From contig NZ_KI519429.1 in the NCBI RefSeq assembly GCF_000482465.1, positions 62,001 to 126,000 of the forward strand: a stretch of DNA of 64,000 bases, read 5' to 3'. Below the pieces are notes generated by a model. That model did no database searches and was not told where the DNA came from. It saw only the letters and a list, made by a program, of their open reading frames with translations. The stretch comes from Runella limosa DSM 17973. Lineage in GTDB: Bacteria; Bacteroidota; Bacteroidia; Cytophagales; Spirosomataceae. Every line of letters begins with the position of its first letter. Within the stretch, counting starts at the first letter, position 1. Made by a program: the position numbers and the translations under genes. Below are positions 51,529-60,819 of this stretch, in pieces.

Positions 51529-52698
51529 ATGTTAAGTCGAAGACATCTACGCATTAAGGTTTTGCAAAGCCTCTATGCTCTTCAGGCTGCTCGCGAGGCA
51601 GACTACCAATTGGCCATAGATTTCATCACGGAGTCGTTTAAGCCTGATCTCAACTCCATGACCCCTCAAGACCCCGTCAAATTAGAGGGAATGCGAAAAA
51701 TAACCACGCTCTTACTCGAAGAAAATTACCGCAAAGGCACCATCCCTGACGACGACGATACGCCTGCAACGGCGGTTGTGACGGCGCGGAATGCCCTCAA
51801 GTATTACGAGGATTTGTACAAAAAAGACAAACAACGCCTTTCTCGTCAGCTTACGCCCGAAGTTGAGGCCATTTATTCGGCTTATTTGCTTCTTTTACAG
51901 CTATTTGTTGAGTTAAGTTTTCTTTCACAAAGCGAGCGTGAGCGCCAGTACGATGACCCAGATAGCAATCCGATTGCAAAATTGTCAGGGTTTGATACCA
52001 ACCAAGTAGTGATTGCGCTTTCGGAAAGTAAAAAGCTCGAAAGCGAATTTATTCGTCATGGTATCTCGTGGGGCGAAGAAGTAACGGGCTTGATTCGTAA
52101 GATGTTCCGTGAAGTTTTTCGTCAAGACGAAACCTACCGTGCTTATTGCGCCCAAAAAACCCACACGCCCGAAGAAGACCAACAACTGGTGCTGTATGCG
52201 TTGAAAGAGGTGATTCTCAAAAACGAAGATGTCATCAATTTCTTTGAATTAAGAGACCTTTATTGGGGCGAAAACGGTGATTTGGCCCGTAAAATGACCA
52301 ATAAAACCCTCAAATCAGCGACAGAAGGTAGCGTGCAGATTGTCCCCCTCACCGACGATTGGGAAGAAGACCGCTCTTTTATGCAAGAATTGTTTGACGA
52401 AACCGTTAACCGTAATGATGAGTTTGAAGCGATTATCGCCGAACCACTCAAAAATTGGGACTTAGAACGTCTTTCGGCCATGGATTACTTGATTCTGAAA
52501 ATGAGCGTGTCAGAAATGATTACCTTCCCTGGCATTCCAGTGAAAGTGTCCATCAACGAGGCCATTGAAATTGCAAAAGATTATAGTACGCCAAAAAGTG
52601 GTAAATTTGTCAATGGAATTTTAGATACCCTCTCCAAAAACCTGATCAAAGAAGGTAAAATCCGTAAGAGCGGAAGAGGACTTTTAGACAACAAGTAA
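51529..52698 (+). CDS. nusB: Transcription antitermination factor NusB, long form
   Basis: A protein of 389 residues, far longer than the usual 140. The beginning MLSRRHLRIKVLQSLYAL matches NusB; the C-terminal part (about 290-389) has the second half: LSAMDYLILKMSVSEMI, then VSINEAIEIAKDYSTPKSGKFVNGILDTL. A helical insertion of over 200 residues separates the two, typical of Bacteroidota NusB. It binds boxA RNA with NusE for rRNA antitermination. Head of the nusB to coaE run. Confidence 0.93.
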   Translation: MLSRRHLRIKVLQSLYALQAAREADYQLAIDFITESFKPDLNSMTPQDPVKLEGMRKITTLLLEENYRKGTIPDDDDTPATAVVTARNALKYYEDLYKKDKQRLSRQLTPEVEAIYSAYLLLLQLFVELSFLSQSERERQYDDPDSNPIAKLSGFDTNQVVIALSESKKLESEFIRHGISWGEEVTGLIRKMFREVFRQDETYRAYCAQKTHTPEEDQQLVLYALKEVILKNEDVINFFELRDLYWGENGDLARKMTNKTLKSATEGSVQIVPLTDDWEEDRSFMQELFDETVNRNDEFEAIIAEPLKNWDLERLSAMDYLILKMSVSEMITFPGIPVKVSINEAIEIAKDYSTPKSGKFVNGILDTLSKNLIKEGKIRKSGRGLLDNK

Positions 52699-52709
52699 GT
52701 ACAACTACC

Positions 52710-53012
52710 ATGAATAATTCAACAAAAACATTAATTGCTTTCTTAGCGGGAGTAGCTACTGGAGCAACCATCGGAATCTTATACGCACCTGCTGAAGGAC
52801 AAGTAACCCGTGACAAACTTTCGTTCCGTCTTTCAAAATACCGTGAGCAACTTCAAGGACTTATTACTGACTTGCTCGAAGGCAAAGACTTACCCGAAAG
52901 TTTGGCCAAAGCAGAAGGTCAAAAAGTAGTGGCAGACACGCGCGAAAAAGCAGAACGCCTACTCGAAGATGTCGATCGTTTGATGGCGCAAATCAAAGGA
53001 CAAGCGTCTTAA
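52710..53012 (+). CDS. YtxH-domain small membrane protein
   Basis: A protein of 100 residues with one N-terminal span (FLAGVATGATIGILYAPAEG) followed by a helical region ending in DVDRLMAQIKGQA. YtxH proteins are of unknown role, sometimes stress-related. It lies in a conserved gene run between nusB and DUF1573. Confidence 0.85.
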   Translation: MNNSTKTLIAFLAGVATGATIGILYAPAEGQVTRDKLSFRLSKYREQLQGLITDLLEGKDLPESLAKAEGQKVVADTREKAERLLEDVDRLMAQIKGQAS

Positions 53013-53036
53013 ATTTATCCCATTATTCACAAATCC

Positions 53037-53480
53037 ATGAGACGTTCCCTTTTTATTGTTTTGACACTTTGGGGTTTATGGAGCTGCGGCAGTACCCAAG
53101 ACCAATCGGCCTCAAGCAGCCTCGACGATAAACTTCCGAAAATTGAATTTGCCGACGATATTAAAAACGTTGATTTTGGTACCATTGCCGAAGGACAGCA
53201 AGTAGAACGTAAATTCAAGTTTAAAAACACAGGCGATTTTCCTCTGATTATCAACAACGTAAGCGCTTCTTGTGGTTGTACCATTCCCGAATGGCCTCGC
53301 GACCCCATCGGCCCCGACGAAGAAGGAACAATCTTGGTACGTTTTAATAGCAAAGGTAAGCAAGGACCCCAGTTTAAAACTGTGACTATTTTTGCCAATA
53401 CCAATCCTGCTACCAACGATATTCAGTTTAAAGCAGACGTAACTCCCGCTCCAACGGCGGACTCAACGGCCGCAAAGTAA
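53037..53480 (+). CDS. DUF1573 lipoprotein
   Basis: A protein of 147 residues. Signal with lipobox LWSCGST, then one DUF1573 beta-sandwich: [30 protein letters not shown] (Cys pair) and [13 protein letters not shown]. Similar ASH/MSP-like domains occur in surface proteins. Its position before yajC is conserved in Bacteroidota. Confidence 0.9.
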   Translation: MRRSLFIVLTLWGLWSCGSTQDQSASSSLDDKLPKIEFADDIKNVDFGTIAEGQQVERKFKFKNTGDFPLIINNVSASCGCTIPEWPRDPIGPDEEGTILVRFNSKGKQGPQFKTVTIFANTNPATNDIQFKADVTPAPTADSTAAK

Positions 53481-53526
53481 GACGAAAAACTTCTTAGACT
53501 TAACTTCTAACATATCACCTACGAGA

Positions 53527-53832
53527 ATGAACAGTATTTTTTTACAAGCCGCATCTGGCCAAACTAGCATGATTTATCAGCTTTTGATGTGGGCAGGTAT
53601 CATTGGAGTGTTTTATTTCTTCATGATTCGTCCGCAACAAAAAAAGCAAAAAGATCAAAAGAAATTTTTGGAAGAACTTAAAAAAGGCGACGAAGTTGTT
53701 ACCATTGGCGGTTTGCACGCAACGGTCATTTCAGTATATGAAACAACCGTTACCCTTGACGTGGACGGCAAAGGCACTAAAATGAAATTCGAGAAATCTT
53801 CTATTTCGCGCAAAGCTGGAACAACTGCTTAA
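53527..53832 (+). CDS. yajC: Preprotein translocase subunit YajC
   Basis: A protein of 101 residues with one span ([20 protein letters not shown]) and the typical [21 protein letters not shown]. It associates with SecDF in the inner membrane. Confidence 0.96.
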   Translation: MNSIFLQAASGQTSMIYQLLMWAGIIGVFYFFMIRPQQKKQKDQKKFLEELKKGDEVVTIGGLHATVISVYETTVTLDVDGKGTKMKFEKSSISRKAGTTA

Positions 53833-53834
53833 TC

Positions 53835-54596
53835 GTGGCACAATTACCTGTCTCTTCAAAGCCTGCTCGTAGCCGCACCCTGATACTTAGTCTGGTAGCG
53901 GCTACGATTATTTGGCTTTTCAACGAACTCAACAAAGACGGCTATACGCTGCGGGTTCCGTATCCTGTCAAAATTTCTTACAACGATTCGTTGTATATTC
54001 CCATTCACCCACTTCCCCAAAGTGCCAACGCCATCATTAAAGGCAGTGGCTGGACACTCTTGCGCAAATCAATCGCCTTTACCGTTCCTCCTGTTACGTA
54101 CGTCATCGAAAACCCCTTGGCTACCAACTCAATCAATACCAGCGCATTAGCAGCTGCCATGAATGAGCAAGTAAAGGATGTGGACATTACGCACGTAGAA
54201 CTCGACAAAAATCGAATTGATTTTGAAGAACGCGTCGTCAAAACATCCATTCTTAAAGTGGATAGCTTGGGACTCAATCTATTTCCCAAATTTGTGGTGT
54301 CGAGCCTAATCAATCTTCGCCCGAACAAGGTGACGTTTGACGGCCCCGCTTCGCTGGTGAACGATATTGCGGATACGTTGATTGTGAAAGTTCCCGCCCA
54401 GAAAATCAGGGGAAATTACGACGAAGAACTTCCCATTCGCTATCCACAGTCGCCCTTGCTAAAAACCAGCGCCGAGCGCGTTTTTGTCAGCTTTGAAGTA
54501 GCCGAATTTTTGGGCACGCCTCCTCCTGCACCCCAACCCAAAGCGCCAGAACCCGTCAAAAAGACCAAAGCCAACAAAGGGAAGAAAAAGAAATAA
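53835..54596 (+). CDS. YbbR-like domain protein
   Basis: A protein of 253 residues that appears to start at GTG 53835, two bases after the yajC stop. An N-terminal span (TLILSLVAATIIWLFNELN) is followed by two YbbR-type repeats and a Pro/Lys-rich tail ending in KKTKANKGKKKK. The family includes regulators of diadenylate cyclase (CdaR), but no cyclase gene is near. Part of the nusB to coaE run. Confidence 0.8.
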   Translation: MAQLPVSSKPARSRTLILSLVAATIIWLFNELNKDGYTLRVPYPVKISYNDSLYIPIHPLPQSANAIIKGSGWTLLRKSIAFTVPPVTYVIENPLATNSINTSALAAAMNEQVKDVDITHVELDKNRIDFEERVVKTSILKVDSLGLNLFPKFVVSSLINLRPNKVTFDGPASLVNDIADTLIVKVPAQKIRGNYDEELPIRYPQSPLLKTSAERVFVSFEVAEFLGTPPPAPQPKAPEPVKKTKANKGKKKK

Positions 54597-54633
54597 TTGC
54601 AAAATTGTCGTCATTCGTACTTCGACATTCATC

Positions 54634-55230
54634 ATGGCTTTACAAATCGGAATAACAGGAGGAATCGGATCTGGAAAAAGTGTGGTTTGCCGTATTTTTG
54701 AAGCACTTGGCGCACCTTTTTATTCGGCCGATGAACGTGCCAAGTGGCTCCTTAATAACGACGAAAAGCTCAAAAAAACGGTAGAAGCGCTGTTGGGCAA
54801 AGACGCCTACTTACCCGACGGAAGTTACAACCGCAGGTGGGTAGCACAAGAAGTTTTTTCAAAACCTGCCCTGCTTCAACAGCTCAATGCCATCGTGCAT
54901 CCAAGGGTGGGAGAAGATACCGAAGCTTGGATAAAAAAACATAAAAAAGCGCCTTATTTGGTCAAAGAAGCGGCCATCATGGCCCGCGCAGGCCAACGCA
55001 ATTCACTCGACAAAGTAATCGTTGTTGAAGCCCCTGTTGCGCTTCGCGTCGCTCGGGTTTTGCAGCGCGACCCACAGCGTTCTGAAGCTGAAATAAGGGA
55101 TATCATTTCTCGACAAATCTCTGACGATGAGCGACTTCAACTAGCCGACTATGTTGTCACAAACGATGAAAATCAGCTTCTGCTCCCGCAAGTGTGGGAA
55201 CTTCACCAAGTATTTAGCAAAAAGAGATAA
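54634..55230 (+). CDS. coaE: Dephospho-CoA kinase
   Basis: A protein of 198 residues with P-loop GITGGIGSGKSVVCRIF, then YSADERAKWL and the CoA-binding REEDxxR-like region. It is the last step of CoA synthesis. Spans the end of the conserved run; a hairpin terminator follows. Confidence 0.96.
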   Translation: MALQIGITGGIGSGKSVVCRIFEALGAPFYSADERAKWLLNNDEKLKKTVEALLGKDAYLPDGSYNRRWVAQEVFSKPALLQQLNAIVHPRVGEDTEAWIKKHKKAPYLVKEAAIMARAGQRNSLDKVIVVEAPVALRVARVLQRDPQRSEAEIRDIISRQISDDERLQLADYVVTNDENQLLLPQVWELHQVFSKKR

Positions 55231-55273
55231 GCTGTAATGGCCACTCACCTCAACGGCGTTGGCCATTACAGCT
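55230..55273. terminator. Bidirectional terminator between coaE and the SSS gene
   Basis: AGCTGTAATGGCCA pairs perfectly with TGGCCATTACAGCT across 16 bases, between two convergent genes. Confidence 0.8.
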
Positions 55274-55285
55274 AACCAAAAGGGC

Positions 55286-56941
55286 TTACCAGAAAATCCA
55301 GTAAATCAAGCTAAAAGTCACAACAACGGCAATGGCTCCCATGCGGAACGATGGCGTTACGCGGAACCATTCGGGGCGTACTTCAAACGCATTTTCTTGG
55401 TTTTGGCCTTTCGATTGAGCAAGGCTAATCGCCACGTGAACCGCCGAACAAATCCAGAATACCACGCCCATACGGTTGAGGAACGGGAAGGCAGGATAAA
55501 GATTTTCAATAACCGCCGACAACGCAATACTCAACACCGCTGCTGCCAAAGCGCCATTGGCAGTGGCTTTTTTCCAGAAAAATCCGAGCAAGAAAATACT
55601 CAAAATACCTGGTGAAATATAGCCTGTATAAACCTGAATGTATTCAAAAGCTTGACCAAAATTAGCCAACAATGGACTGACAATCAAGGCAATGATAAAG
55701 GCAATCACAATTGCCACTCGCCCCGTCCAAACGGTTTGTTTTTCAGTTAAGTTTTTGTTGAAAAACTTCTGGTGAATGTCTAACACATAAATGGTTGAAA
55801 TACTGTTGGCTTTCCCTGCCAAACTCGCCACAATCGCCGCCGTCAGGGCTGCAAAAGCGAGTCCTTTCAAGCCTACTGGCAATAAATTGAGCAACACTGG
55901 GTACGCATTATCGGGTTTGACGATACCGTTTTGGGTAATTCCGTTTACAATCGACGTATCGGCATTTTCTTGGAATAATACATAAGCTGCAAGTCCTGGC
56001 AATACCACAATGAAAGGCATCATCATTTTCAAAAAAGCCGCAAACAACACGCCGCTCCGTGCCGTATTTAGGTCGGCTCCGAGGGCGCGCTGCGTCATGT
56101 ATTGGTTACAGCCAAAATAGTTAAGGTTGTTTACCCACTGCCCACCAATGATAAACATCATAATCCCTGGAAGCTGGTTATAGGCATCAATAAATCCACC
56201 ACGCCCGTCGTGAACTTGGTATTGGCCTGGGGTAAAAATCATGTGCAAGTGGCTATCTGCTTTTTCACGAATGAGGCCAAGCCCTTCCATAATACCCGCG
56301 CCCGTTCCCACCTTGGCAGAAAGCAAATCTAAGGCCAAGTAGGTGGTGGCCAATCCACCAAAAATCAAACAAACTACCTGAATCACGTCCGTGTAGCCAA
56401 TTACTTTCATCCCACCCAAAGTGATAATCACCGCGAAAGTGGTCAAGAAAATGGCGCATGGCATGAATGAAAAGCCCGTCATTTTTTCCAAGCTCAATGC
56501 GCCCAAATAAATGATGGAAGTGAGGTTCACAAAAATGTAGAGGAACAACCAGAATACCGCCATAATGGTAGCCAAGCGCTCATTATAGCGCTTCGACAAA
56601 AACTGCGGCATGGTATAAATTTTGTTGTTGAGATACATGGGCAAGAAATACACCGCCACAATAATGAGCGCCACTCCCCCCAACAACTCATAGACAGAAA
56701 TGGCAATCCCAAGCTGGAAAGCCTGTCCGCTCATTCCGATAAACTGCTCCGCCGAAATGTTGGAAGCAATGATAGAAGCCCCAATCGCCCACCAAGTAAG
56801 TGAACCTTCCGCCAAGAAAAAGTCCTTGGAATCAGCGGTTTGCTTGCCTTTGTTTTTATATACCCAATAGCCGTAGCTGGATACAATGACGAAATAAATG
56901 AGGAAAATTACGTAGTCAAGGGTTTCTAGTCCTAGCGTCAT
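55286..56941 (-). CDS. Sodium:solute symporter (SSS family), sugar-type
   Basis: A protein of 551 residues with about fourteen spans. N-terminal DYVIFLIYFVIVSSYGYW, the SSS signature region with GASIIASNISAEQFIGMSGQ, and ALTAAIVASLAGKANSISTIYVLDI (in parts) fit sodium/sugar cotransporters of the SGLT-like branch. It imports a sugar or similar solute with sodium. Confidence 0.92.
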   Translation of the reverse strand: MTLGLETLDYVIFLIYFVIVSSYGYWVYKNKGKQTADSKDFFLAEGSLTWWAIGASIIASNISAEQFIGMSGQAFQLGIAISVYELLGGVALIIVAVYFLPMYLNNKIYTMPQFLSKRYNERLATIMAVFWLFLYIFVNLTSIIYLGALSLEKMTGFSFMPCAIFLTTFAVIITLGGMKVIGYTDVIQVVCLIFGGLATTYLALDLLSAKVGTGAGIMEGLGLIREKADSHLHMIFTPGQYQVHDGRGGFIDAYNQLPGIMMFIIGGQWVNNLNYFGCNQYMTQRALGADLNTARSGVLFAAFLKMMMPFIVVLPGLAAYVLFQENADTSIVNGITQNGIVKPDNAYPVLLNLLPVGLKGLAFAALTAAIVASLAGKANSISTIYVLDIHQKFFNKNLTEKQTVWTGRVAIVIAFIIALIVSPLLANFGQAFEYIQVYTGYISPGILSIFLLGFFWKKATANGALAAAVLSIALSAVIENLYPAFPFLNRMGVVFWICSAVHVAISLAQSKGQNQENAFEVRPEWFRVTPSFRMGAIAVVVTFSLIYWIFW

Positions 56942-57168
56942 AAAAAGTCAGATTGTAAGAACGGGTTCTTGATAAATGATAGGTTTACTTTTGATTTATG
57001 TCAAAAAGACACAATTCGCTTTTTCGTACTCATTTTTCTTATAAATCATTTCAATCACCTTTTATACTATTGTGTTTTCCCACAATTCTCGACAAACTTC
57101 GGCAATATTTTTGCGCGACAAAATCTATAAACCGACCTATGTCTTATTATTCCCAAAAATAAAAGCAT

Positions 57169-57176
57169 TAACTTTG
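57169..57176 (+). promoter_or_regulatory. Putative -7 element TAACTTTG
   Basis: Exact TAnnTTTG match 22 bp before the ATG of the lipoprotein gene. The rest of the divergent gap 56942-57198 shows no gene. Confidence 0.45.
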
Positions 57177-57198
57177 ACCATTCTTAACTTTTTTGGCT

Positions 57199-57654
57199 AT
57201 GAAACTTGTTCGTTTGTGGATATTTTTAGCGATGACCGTGTTGGGACTCAGTCAGTGCAACGTTACTAACACTGGCGGCGGTGATCCAACTCCCGACCCT
57301 AACATTACCAAAACGGAGCTTTTGGCAGGCAAATCCTCAAAAGCCTGGGTGTTGACAGTTTCTAAAATCAACGGGAATGACGTTTTCAATCAGACAGTTG
57401 CCTGTGTGCGTGACAACAACATGGTGTTTCGTACCGACAAAAACTACGAGTGGAACGAAGGTGCTACCAAATGCCGTACGCAAGACGACCAAGTCTATGA
57501 AAAAGGAACGTGGGCTTTTAACACCGCCGAAACCGAGCTTGTGCTAAACAACGAGACGAAATATAAAATCGTCAAACTCACCGAAAATACCCTCCAAGTT
57601 TCATATACAAACGTATTTGGAGAAACCTTGGAAATGACCTTTAAGCCTAATTAA
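57199..57654 (+). CDS. Lipocalin-like lipoprotein
   Basis: About 151 residues from ATG 57199. Signal with lipobox LGLSQCNVT, a Gly/Pro/Asp linker, then a beta-rich domain with SSKAWVLTVSKING and the terminal strand pair YKIVKLTENTLQVSY, as in lipocalin-like DUF4923/DUF5004 proteins. The Cys pair (CVRD, KCRT) may form a disulfide. Role unknown. The miaA start is 3 bp past the stop. Confidence 0.75.
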   Translation: MKLVRLWIFLAMTVLGLSQCNVTNTGGGDPTPDPNITKTELLAGKSSKAWVLTVSKINGNDVFNQTVACVRDNNMVFRTDKNYEWNEGATKCRTQDDQVYEKGTWAFNTAETELVLNNETKYKIVKLTENTLQVSYTNVFGETLEMTFKPN

Positions 57655-57657
57655 TTC

Positions 57658-58590
57658 TTGCAAAAACTTCTTATCGTCATTGCTGGTCCCACGGCAGTGG
57701 GAAAGACAGACTTATGCGTTCGACTTGCCCAAACGCTCGAAACGGAAGTCATTTCGGCCGATTCTCGGCAATTTTACCGCGAACTTTCCATCGGCACGGC
57801 CAAACCTTCACTGGAAGAATTGAAGGGTGTTCCGCATCATTTTATTGATTCTCATTCGATTGAAACCTTATATAGCGCGGGTTCGTTTGAGCGCGATGCC
57901 TTGACGCTTTTGGAGCAATTGTTTCAAACCAAAGACGTGGTGCTCCTCACGGGTGGGTCGGGTTTGTACATCAAAGCAGTGTGTGAAGGACTGGATAATT
58001 TGCCCGAAACGCCTCCCGAATTACGAACGTCGCTCATGACCCGTCTCGAAACCGAAGGATTGGCTGTGTTGCAAGCGGAACTCCAACAACTTGACCCCGT
58101 TTACTGCACCACCAACGACCTCCAAAATACCCAACGGGTAGTTCGTGCGCTGGAAGTGTGTTTGCTCACGGGCAAGCCTTACTCATCGTTTCGGGAAAAG
58201 CAGGTAGCCCAGCGCCCTTTCCGAATCATCCAGATTGCGCTAGAACGTGACCGCGACGAATTGTACCACCGCATCGACGCCCGCATGGACCAAATGCTCG
58301 CCGCTGGCTTGGTCGAAGAAGCCCGCTCGGTCATTGCTTTTCGGGAGCACAATGCGCTGCAAACCGTTGGTTATAAAGAAATTTACGATTATTTTGACGG
58401 AGCCTACGACTATGCCGAAATGGTAAGACTCCTCAAACGTAACACCCGACGCTACGCCAAACGACAGGTGACGTGGTTTAAGCACCAAGGTGATTTTCGG
58501 TGGTTTCATGCCTCCGATTTTGAAGGCATTTTGTGGTATATTAGCGAAGCCCGCTCGCCCCGACTTGATGTCGGGGCGGACACGGCCTAA
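57658..58590 (+). CDS. miaA: tRNA dimethylallyltransferase
   Basis: A protein of 310 residues. It adds a dimethylallyl group to A37 of tRNAs reading U-initial codons. P-loop GPTAVGKTD, ISADSRQFYRELSIGTAKP, GGSGLYIKAVCEGLD and the C-terminal TRRYAKRQVTWFK are all present. The start appears to be TTG 57658 (LQKLLIVIAGPT); no ATG is nearby. The last dozen residues and the stop codon lie within the first copy of the tandem repeat at 58553-58800. Confidence 0.95.
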   Translation: MQKLLIVIAGPTAVGKTDLCVRLAQTLETEVISADSRQFYRELSIGTAKPSLEELKGVPHHFIDSHSIETLYSAGSFERDALTLLEQLFQTKDVVLLTGGSGLYIKAVCEGLDNLPETPPELRTSLMTRLETEGLAVLQAELQQLDPVYCTTNDLQNTQRVVRALEVCLLTGKPYSSFREKQVAQRPFRIIQIALERDRDELYHRIDARMDQMLAAGLVEEARSVIAFREHNALQTVGYKEIYDYFDGAYDYAEMVRLLKRNTRRYAKRQVTWFKHQGDFRWFHASDFEGILWYISEARSPRLDVGADTA

Positions 58591-58800
58591 AGTCTCTGAC
58601 TTTAATAAAACTTGCACTTGCTCGCCCCGACTTGAAGTCGGGGCGAACACGGCCTAAAGTCTCTGACTTTAATAAAACTTGCTCACCCTGACTTAAAAAT
58701 CGGGCGGATATAGTTTAAAGTCTCTGACTTTAACAAGCAATACTTGCTCGCCCCGACTTGAAGTCGGGGCGGACACGGCCTAAAGTCTCCGACTTTAACA
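58553..58800. repeat. Four tandem copies of a two-hairpin unit
   Basis: Units start at 58553, 58620, 58681 and 58746, 61-67 bp apart. Each holds GCCCCGACT-TGA-AGTCGGGGC followed by TAAAGTC-TCT-GACTTTA. Unit 1 has TTGATG in the first loop and also encodes the end of MiaA. Unit 3 is decayed in its first stem (CCCTGACTTAAAAATCGGG). No T-run follows in the usual place. Confidence 0.82.
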
Positions 58801-58850
58801 AACAAACCCAACTCAAATAAAGATAAAAAATAACCGAACAAACCCCTGCC

Positions 58851-60620
58851 ATGTCAAACGAAGAAATTGTTGAAGTACTTGAACTTACCGTCAAATTAAT
58901 GGAGCTTCACAATGCCGATGCGTTCAAAACGCGGGCATTTGGTTCTGCCGCCTTTAACCTCGACCGCTTCAAAGATGCCGAACTTGCCAGTCTTTCGGCC
59001 GATGAACTCACAAAAATTCAGGGAGTTAGTAAAAACATGGCGGGGAAACTCGTACAGCTTATTGACACGGGTCACTTAGCCGAACTCGACGAATTGTTGG
59101 CCCAAACGCCCGCTGGCGTCTTGGAAATGTTCAAAATCAAAGGCATTGGCCCAAAAAAAATTGGCACTATCTGGCGCGACTTAGGCATCGAAACCCTCGA
59201 AGCCTTGCAAGCCGCCTGCGAAAGTGGACAAATTGCCAAATTGAAAGGTTTTGGTGAAGGTACACAGCAGAAGATTTTGGATTCGATGGCTTTTCTCCGC
59301 AGCCAAGTGGGCAAACTCCGCATGGACAAAGGAGAAGCGCTTGCCACCATTATTCTGGAAGAATTACAACCTTATTTTACTCAAATAGCCATCACGGGCG
59401 AAGTAGCGCGCAAGTGCGAGATTGTAGAAACCATCCAACTCATCATTGGGACGGAGTCGACCGTAGCGGCGGCCCGCAGCATCGCCAAGGTAGGCTGGTT
59501 GGTTCAGAACCTTAAAGAATCATCACCGTTTATTTGGCGGGGCAAAATCCAAGACCGTAGCCAAGCGACCGACCTCCCACCCCAAGGTGAAGAAATTGAA
59601 GTCAAAAAAACGCTGGAAGTAAACGTCGAAATTCTCTTCGTTCAACCCGAACGTTTTGAAAACGAACGCTTTATTTCAGATAGCGCCAACGCTCACCTAT
59701 TTGCCAAAACCCCGTCTGGACATACCCTACTGTCGTTGGCCAACACCGCTCAATCGTTTGTATCAGCCGAAGAAATTTATCAACAAGCAGGGCTTTCGTA
59801 CATCGTCCCAGAAATGCGGGAAGGCTTGGGGGAATTTGATTGGAAGGCCACCCATACCAACGACGACCTCATCGAATGGAAAAACCTGCGCGGTATATTG
59901 CACAACCACAGTACTTACTCGGACGGAAAACATAGCCTAGAGCAAATGGCTCGTTTTTGCCAAGAGCTTGGTTTTGAATACCTTGGTATTGCCGACCATT
60001 CCCAAACCGCCTCTTACGCCCAAGGGCTCAACGAAGAACGCGTCGAACAACAGCACGCTGAGATAGACCGCCTCAACCAAGTGTTTGCCCAAGAATTTTC
60101 GACTCCTTTTAAAATCCTGAAAGGCATCGAATCCGATATTTTGGGCGATGGCTCACTCGACTACCCCGAAAGCATTCTCAAATCGTTTGATTTTATCGTA
60201 GCTTCGGTTCATAGCAACCTCAACATGAGTATCGAAAAGGCGACTACGCGTCTGCTTCGTGCCATCGAAAACCCTTATACAACCATTTTGGGACACCCTA
60301 CAGGACGGCTTTTGTTGGCGCGGTCGGGCTACCCTATCGACCACAAAACCATCATTGACGCTTGCGCCCAAAACGGCGTAGTCATCGAAATAAACGCGAG
60401 CCCTTGGCGCTTAGATTTGGACTGGCGCTGGATTCGGTATTGCATGGAAAAAGGCGTGATGCTTTCCATCAACCCCGATGCCCACGAAAAAAATGGCTAC
60501 TACGACATGCACTACGGCGTGGCCGTCGGTCGCAAGGGTGGATTGACCAAAGACATGACCTTCAATGCGTTACCATTGGCAGAGTTGGAACACTATTTAG
60601 CCAAACGCAAAAGCCACTAA
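58851..60620 (+). CDS. PolX-like protein: helix-hairpin-helix plus PHP phosphoesterase
   Basis: A protein of 589 residues. The N-terminal part has helix-hairpin-helix motifs (LQGVSKNMAGKLVQLID-like and KIKGIGPKKIGTIW), then a region in the place of the Pol X palm, but with ITGEVARKCEIVETIQLIIG where the family has G-S-x-x-R-R and an Asp pair. The C-terminal PHP domain is well kept: LHNHSTYSDGKHS, GIADHSQTASY, KGIESDI, ASVHSNLN, LGHPTGRL and INPDAH. It is probably a metal-dependent phosphoesterase or nuclease with a lost polymerase. Confidence 0.85.
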   Translation: MSNEEIVEVLELTVKLMELHNADAFKTRAFGSAAFNLDRFKDAELASLSADELTKIQGVSKNMAGKLVQLIDTGHLAELDELLAQTPAGVLEMFKIKGIGPKKIGTIWRDLGIETLEALQAACESGQIAKLKGFGEGTQQKILDSMAFLRSQVGKLRMDKGEALATIILEELQPYFTQIAITGEVARKCEIVETIQLIIGTESTVAAARSIAKVGWLVQNLKESSPFIWRGKIQDRSQATDLPPQGEEIEVKKTLEVNVEILFVQPERFENERFISDSANAHLFAKTPSGHTLLSLANTAQSFVSAEEIYQQAGLSYIVPEMREGLGEFDWKATHTNDDLIEWKNLRGILHNHSTYSDGKHSLEQMARFCQELGFEYLGIADHSQTASYAQGLNEERVEQQHAEIDRLNQVFAQEFSTPFKILKGIESDILGDGSLDYPESILKSFDFIVASVHSNLNMSIEKATTRLLRAIENPYTTILGHPTGRLLLARSGYPIDHKTIIDACAQNGVVIEINASPWRLDLDWRWIRYCMEKGVMLSINPDAHEKNGYYDMHYGVAVGRKGGLTKDMTFNALPLAELEHYLAKRKSH

Positions 60621-60819
60621 CAAGACTTTTCACCCCAAGAATAAACACATAGCCTACTTCTGTTTTCTATGTGTTTATTCTATTGTGCCCTATGTGTTTA
60701 AAAATGAATGCGTAAAAACCTTCTCGAACAACAATTTTACTTTCTCCGCATCATTTTCGCCAGATAACGCGTTACTACTAAAAGAAAACTATCTTTACGT
60801 AAACGAAACTCTCGGCACA

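Noticed and set aside
58240-58650. Minus-strand 136-codon frame across the miaA end
   Set aside because: It reads through the repeat and antisense to conserved MiaA motifs.
60685-60819. Extended start of the MbnP-like protein
   Set aside because: A lipoprotein signal begins at ATG 60820; the 45 extra residues are non-hydrophobic and read through promoter DNA.
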